From assembly GCF_014193675.1 (NCBI RefSeq), contig NZ_BLXZ01000007.1:124001-188000 (forward strand): a stretch of 64,000 nucleotides of DNA, in the 5' to 3' direction. The notes under the pieces were generated by a model. That model had not been told where the DNA came from and made no database searches. It was given only the letters and a program-made list of their open reading frames with translations. Of this stretch, positions 62,364 to 64,000 are shown piece after piece (the stretch's first letter is position 1; every line of letters begins with the position of its first letter). The position numbers and the translations under genes are program-made. The DNA comes from Geomonas limicola. Its GTDB lineage: Bacteria > Desulfobacterota > Desulfuromonadia > Geobacterales > Geobacteraceae.

Positions 62364-62508
62364 AAGGTCTCAGTTCCATCCTTCTCTACGAGGTCAGCGC
62401 TGCCCAAGATAGTTTCGGTGCCAACGAGGTTACGGAAACAGCAAAAAACACGCTGTATCCAGTAGTGCCGGCCCGCACTATATATCAGCTTTCAATACGT
62501 TGCAATAT

Positions 62509-63456
62509 TTAACATGAAGTTTTATGAAGGAGGGAACCGGCATTATCGCTGGCAGTGTGTGGATTTCCGGCGAGTATCTGTTGAAGGGAACCTGCATTGA
62601 CGAGTGAGTGCCCCTGGTGGCAGTTGTTGAACATGACGAACACAAGGCGGCAACTCTGCCGCAAGTGAGCGGCGACATTGGCAAATGAAGCCAGCTCATC
62701 CTGGCTGTAACGGTATGCGTAGCGCGGGGTGGCGTGGTCCAGCCAGTTCTCGGCGTTGCGGCCGTGCAGGCGCAGGTAGGCTATCGCGGTAGTGGCGGCC
62801 GGCACAAAGGGGGCGGTGGCCAGCGTGCCGAACTGCGGTTCGTCGCAGGTGATGTAGGTGATGCCGTGTTCCTTCAAAAACGCGAAGAGGTAGTCGACAT
62901 GGTGCCGGGTCAGCCAGCTGCCGTGCCGGAACTCGACGGCGATCGGCAGTCCCGACAGCAGTTCCTTGCAGTGCGCCAGGTAGGCAAGGTTCCTCTTCTG
63001 GAAGCCGAACCAGGGAGGGAACTGCAAGACGATGAAGCCGAGGCGGTGCAGCCTGCGCAGCGGGGCGACCACCTCCTTGAGCTTTTCGGCAAAGTTTTTG
63101 ACGAGTGCGGGATCGGTGACCCGGACCGTCTCCGCGTTCCGGTCGGCTGGCGGCAACAGTGCCTCGAGTTCTACCGGGAGCAGGCGCGGATCGACCGGGT
63201 GCCCGGTCAGGATGCCGTGGGCCTTCAGGTGAAACAAAAATCCGGGCGGGGTGCGGTTGCACCAGGCATGCACCATGGCTTCCGTGGGGAGGGCATAGAA
63301 GGTGCTCTCGACCTCGACGGTATCGAAGCGGGCCGCGTAGTACCTCAGGCGCGCTTCCGCCGTGGTCGCCTCCGGCGGGTAAAATACCCCGCTGTCGATC
63401 AGGCTCTTTTCGACCCACGAACAGGTACCCAGGCGGATTCCTTCCCGGTGTTCCAT
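62509..63456 (-). CDS. DUF72 (YecE-family) protein
   Basis: A 315-residue TIM-barrel protein of the DUF72 family. Typical segments: IRLGTCSWVEKSL at the start, YYAARFDTVEVESTFYALP, FLFHLKAHGILTGH, LGFIVLQFPPWF, PIAVEFRHGSWL, and AYLRLHGRNAENW. The start at 63456 follows AGGAGG by 4 nt; a longer in-frame version upstream has no site. Some DUF72 members have been linked to Fe-S or nuclease roles, but function is unsettled. It diverges from the methyltransferase gene at the right edge. Confidence 0.88.
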   Translation of the reverse strand: MEHREGIRLGTCSWVEKSLIDSGVFYPPEATTAEARLRYYAARFDTVEVESTFYALPTEAMVHAWCNRTPPGFLFHLKAHGILTGHPVDPRLLPVELEALLPPADRNAETVRVTDPALVKNFAEKLKEVVAPLRRLHRLGFIVLQFPPWFGFQKRNLAYLAHCKELLSGLPIAVEFRHGSWLTRHHVDYLFAFLKEHGITYITCDEPQFGTLATAPFVPAATTAIAYLRLHGRNAENWLDHATPRYAYRYSQDELASFANVAAHLRQSCRLVFVMFNNCHQGHSLVNAGSLQQILAGNPHTASDNAGSLLHKTSC

Positions 63457-63567
63457 GGCGCCTCCTGTCAGCCAGCAAAGCTTAAGTGTATCTGGAAGCG
63501 GGTTGTGATAAAAGGTGGTACCGGCAAACACCAGAACAGAAGCGCTAAAGGCTCCAGGAGGTTTAGG

Positions 63568-64000
63568 TTGGAACAGCAAAGCACGACGCCGATGCAGGGG
63601 GCAGGAGAACAAAACGCTACGGCGGCGCAACAGGGTGCCCAGGAGGGATTCAGCCGGGCCTCGCGCAATCGATTGAACGACCGGATGCTGGCGCACTTTG
63701 GTGGAGAGACCCTTTTCGACGCCATCGCCCGGGCGGTCTGCCGTACCGGTTGCCTGCCGCGAAAGGAACTCTACGAAGCCTGGGAGGTTGCCCGGCGGGT
63801 GCACCGCCGGTTCCGTGGCGGGCGGGTGGTCGATCTCGCCTGCGGTCACGGATTGGTGGGACAGATCCTTTTGCTCATGGATCCCACGATCAGCGGGGTT
63901 CTCGCGGTGGACCGGCGCATCCCGCCGAGCGCCCGGCGGCTGTCAGACGAACTGCAAAAGGCCTGGCCCGGGCTGGCGGGAAGACTGACCCTGCAGGAGG
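63568..64000 (+). CDS. class I SAM-dependent methyltransferase (partial, runs off the window)
   Basis: An open frame of 144 codons continues past the right edge. It starts at TTG 63568, 6 nt after AGGAGG; no ATG lies near that ribosome site. After a Gln/Ala-rich N-terminus (about 1-30) come helices and then motif I of Rossmann methyltransferases, VVDLACGHGLVGQILL, with ISGVLAVDRRI as motif II. The substrate is unknown. It is divergent from the DUF72 gene. Confidence 0.8.
   Translation, partial: MEQQSTTPMQGAGEQNATAAQQGAQEGFSRASRNRLNDRMLAHFGGETLFDAIARAVCRTGCLPRKELYEAWEVARRVHRRFRGGRVVDLACGHGLVGQILLLMDPTISGVLAVDRRIPPSARRLSDELQKAWPGLAGRLTLQE

Noticed and set aside
63457-63849. N-terminal extension of the DUF72 protein
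   Set aside because: The extension has no ribosome site, no family match, and runs antisense through the coding start of the methyltransferase; the AGGAGG-preceded ATG at 63456 is clear.

Overview
The window looks like chromosome of a Geobacter-type bacterium (Geobacteraceae: Geobacter, Geomonas or Citrifermentans). This is inferred from high GC content, strong AGGAGG ribosome sites, the order gapA-pgk-tpiA-secG followed by a tRNA-Leu, several long multi-PAS histidine kinases, a MucR-type zinc-finger regulator, and a purB-mscS-purL-purQ-purF-pyrE block. I saw no transposase, integrase, phage gene, CRISPR array or rRNA, so this reads as core genome with small accessory patches.

Layout. 1-4.8 kb: a lipidated Omp85-type barrel, a small unknown protein, and a membrane histidine kinase with a receiver-only response regulator. 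4.9-7.8 kb: two isolated tRNA-Leu genes, a ferritin-like protein, a fibronectin-III-like protein and an array of 21-bp tandem repeats. 7.8-11.7 kb (minus): gapA, pgk, tpiA, secG. 11.9-15.1 kb: a second membrane kinase and a metallo-beta-lactamase-fold hydrolase. 15.2-23.6 kb: purine and pyrimidine genes with an MscS channel among them; PurL carries a fused, duplicated PurS-like N-terminus while PurQ stays separate. 23.7-28.3 kb: YkgJ, YaeQ, cold shock protein, a divergent ADP-ribosylglycohydrolase-fold protein and a J-domain/coiled-coil/leucine-rich-repeat protein. 28.5-30.9 kb (minus): two trans-sulfuration enzymes behind a SAM-I riboswitch. 31.4-37.8 kb: MucR-type regulator, a five-PAS hybrid kinase, a Na+/Ca2+ antiporter and CysM. 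37.9-40.7 kb: three exported proteins. 41.1-48.1 kb: an acyl-ACP-synthetase/ACP/acyltransferase fusion with a spinster-like transporter, a free acyl carrier protein, two lipoproteins and a PerM-type permease. 48.3-53.9 kb: exported proteins, a soluble kinase, two tRNA-Ala and one tRNA-Leu, an internally duplicated outer-membrane barrel, Fe/Mn superoxide dismutase and a PAP2 phosphatase. 54.5-59.2 kb: a complete MacA-MacB-TolC-like efflux operon. 59.4-64 kb: a small unknown protein, TcdA, a zinc-ribbon membrane protein, a pseudopilin, a DUF72 protein and the start of a methyltransferase.

Themes. Sulfur amino acid supply appears twice: metI-metC under a SAM-sensing leader, and cysM behind a promoter with a palindrome over its -10 box. 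Envelope and lipid functions dominate 37-59 kb. The most unusual items are the 21-bp repeat array, the J-domain/LRR fusion, the PurS-fused PurL, the lysophospholipid-salvage-like gene pair, the duplicated beta-barrel and the lipidated POTRA-less Omp85 barrel. I could not compute alignments or structures; family calls rest on motifs read by eye.
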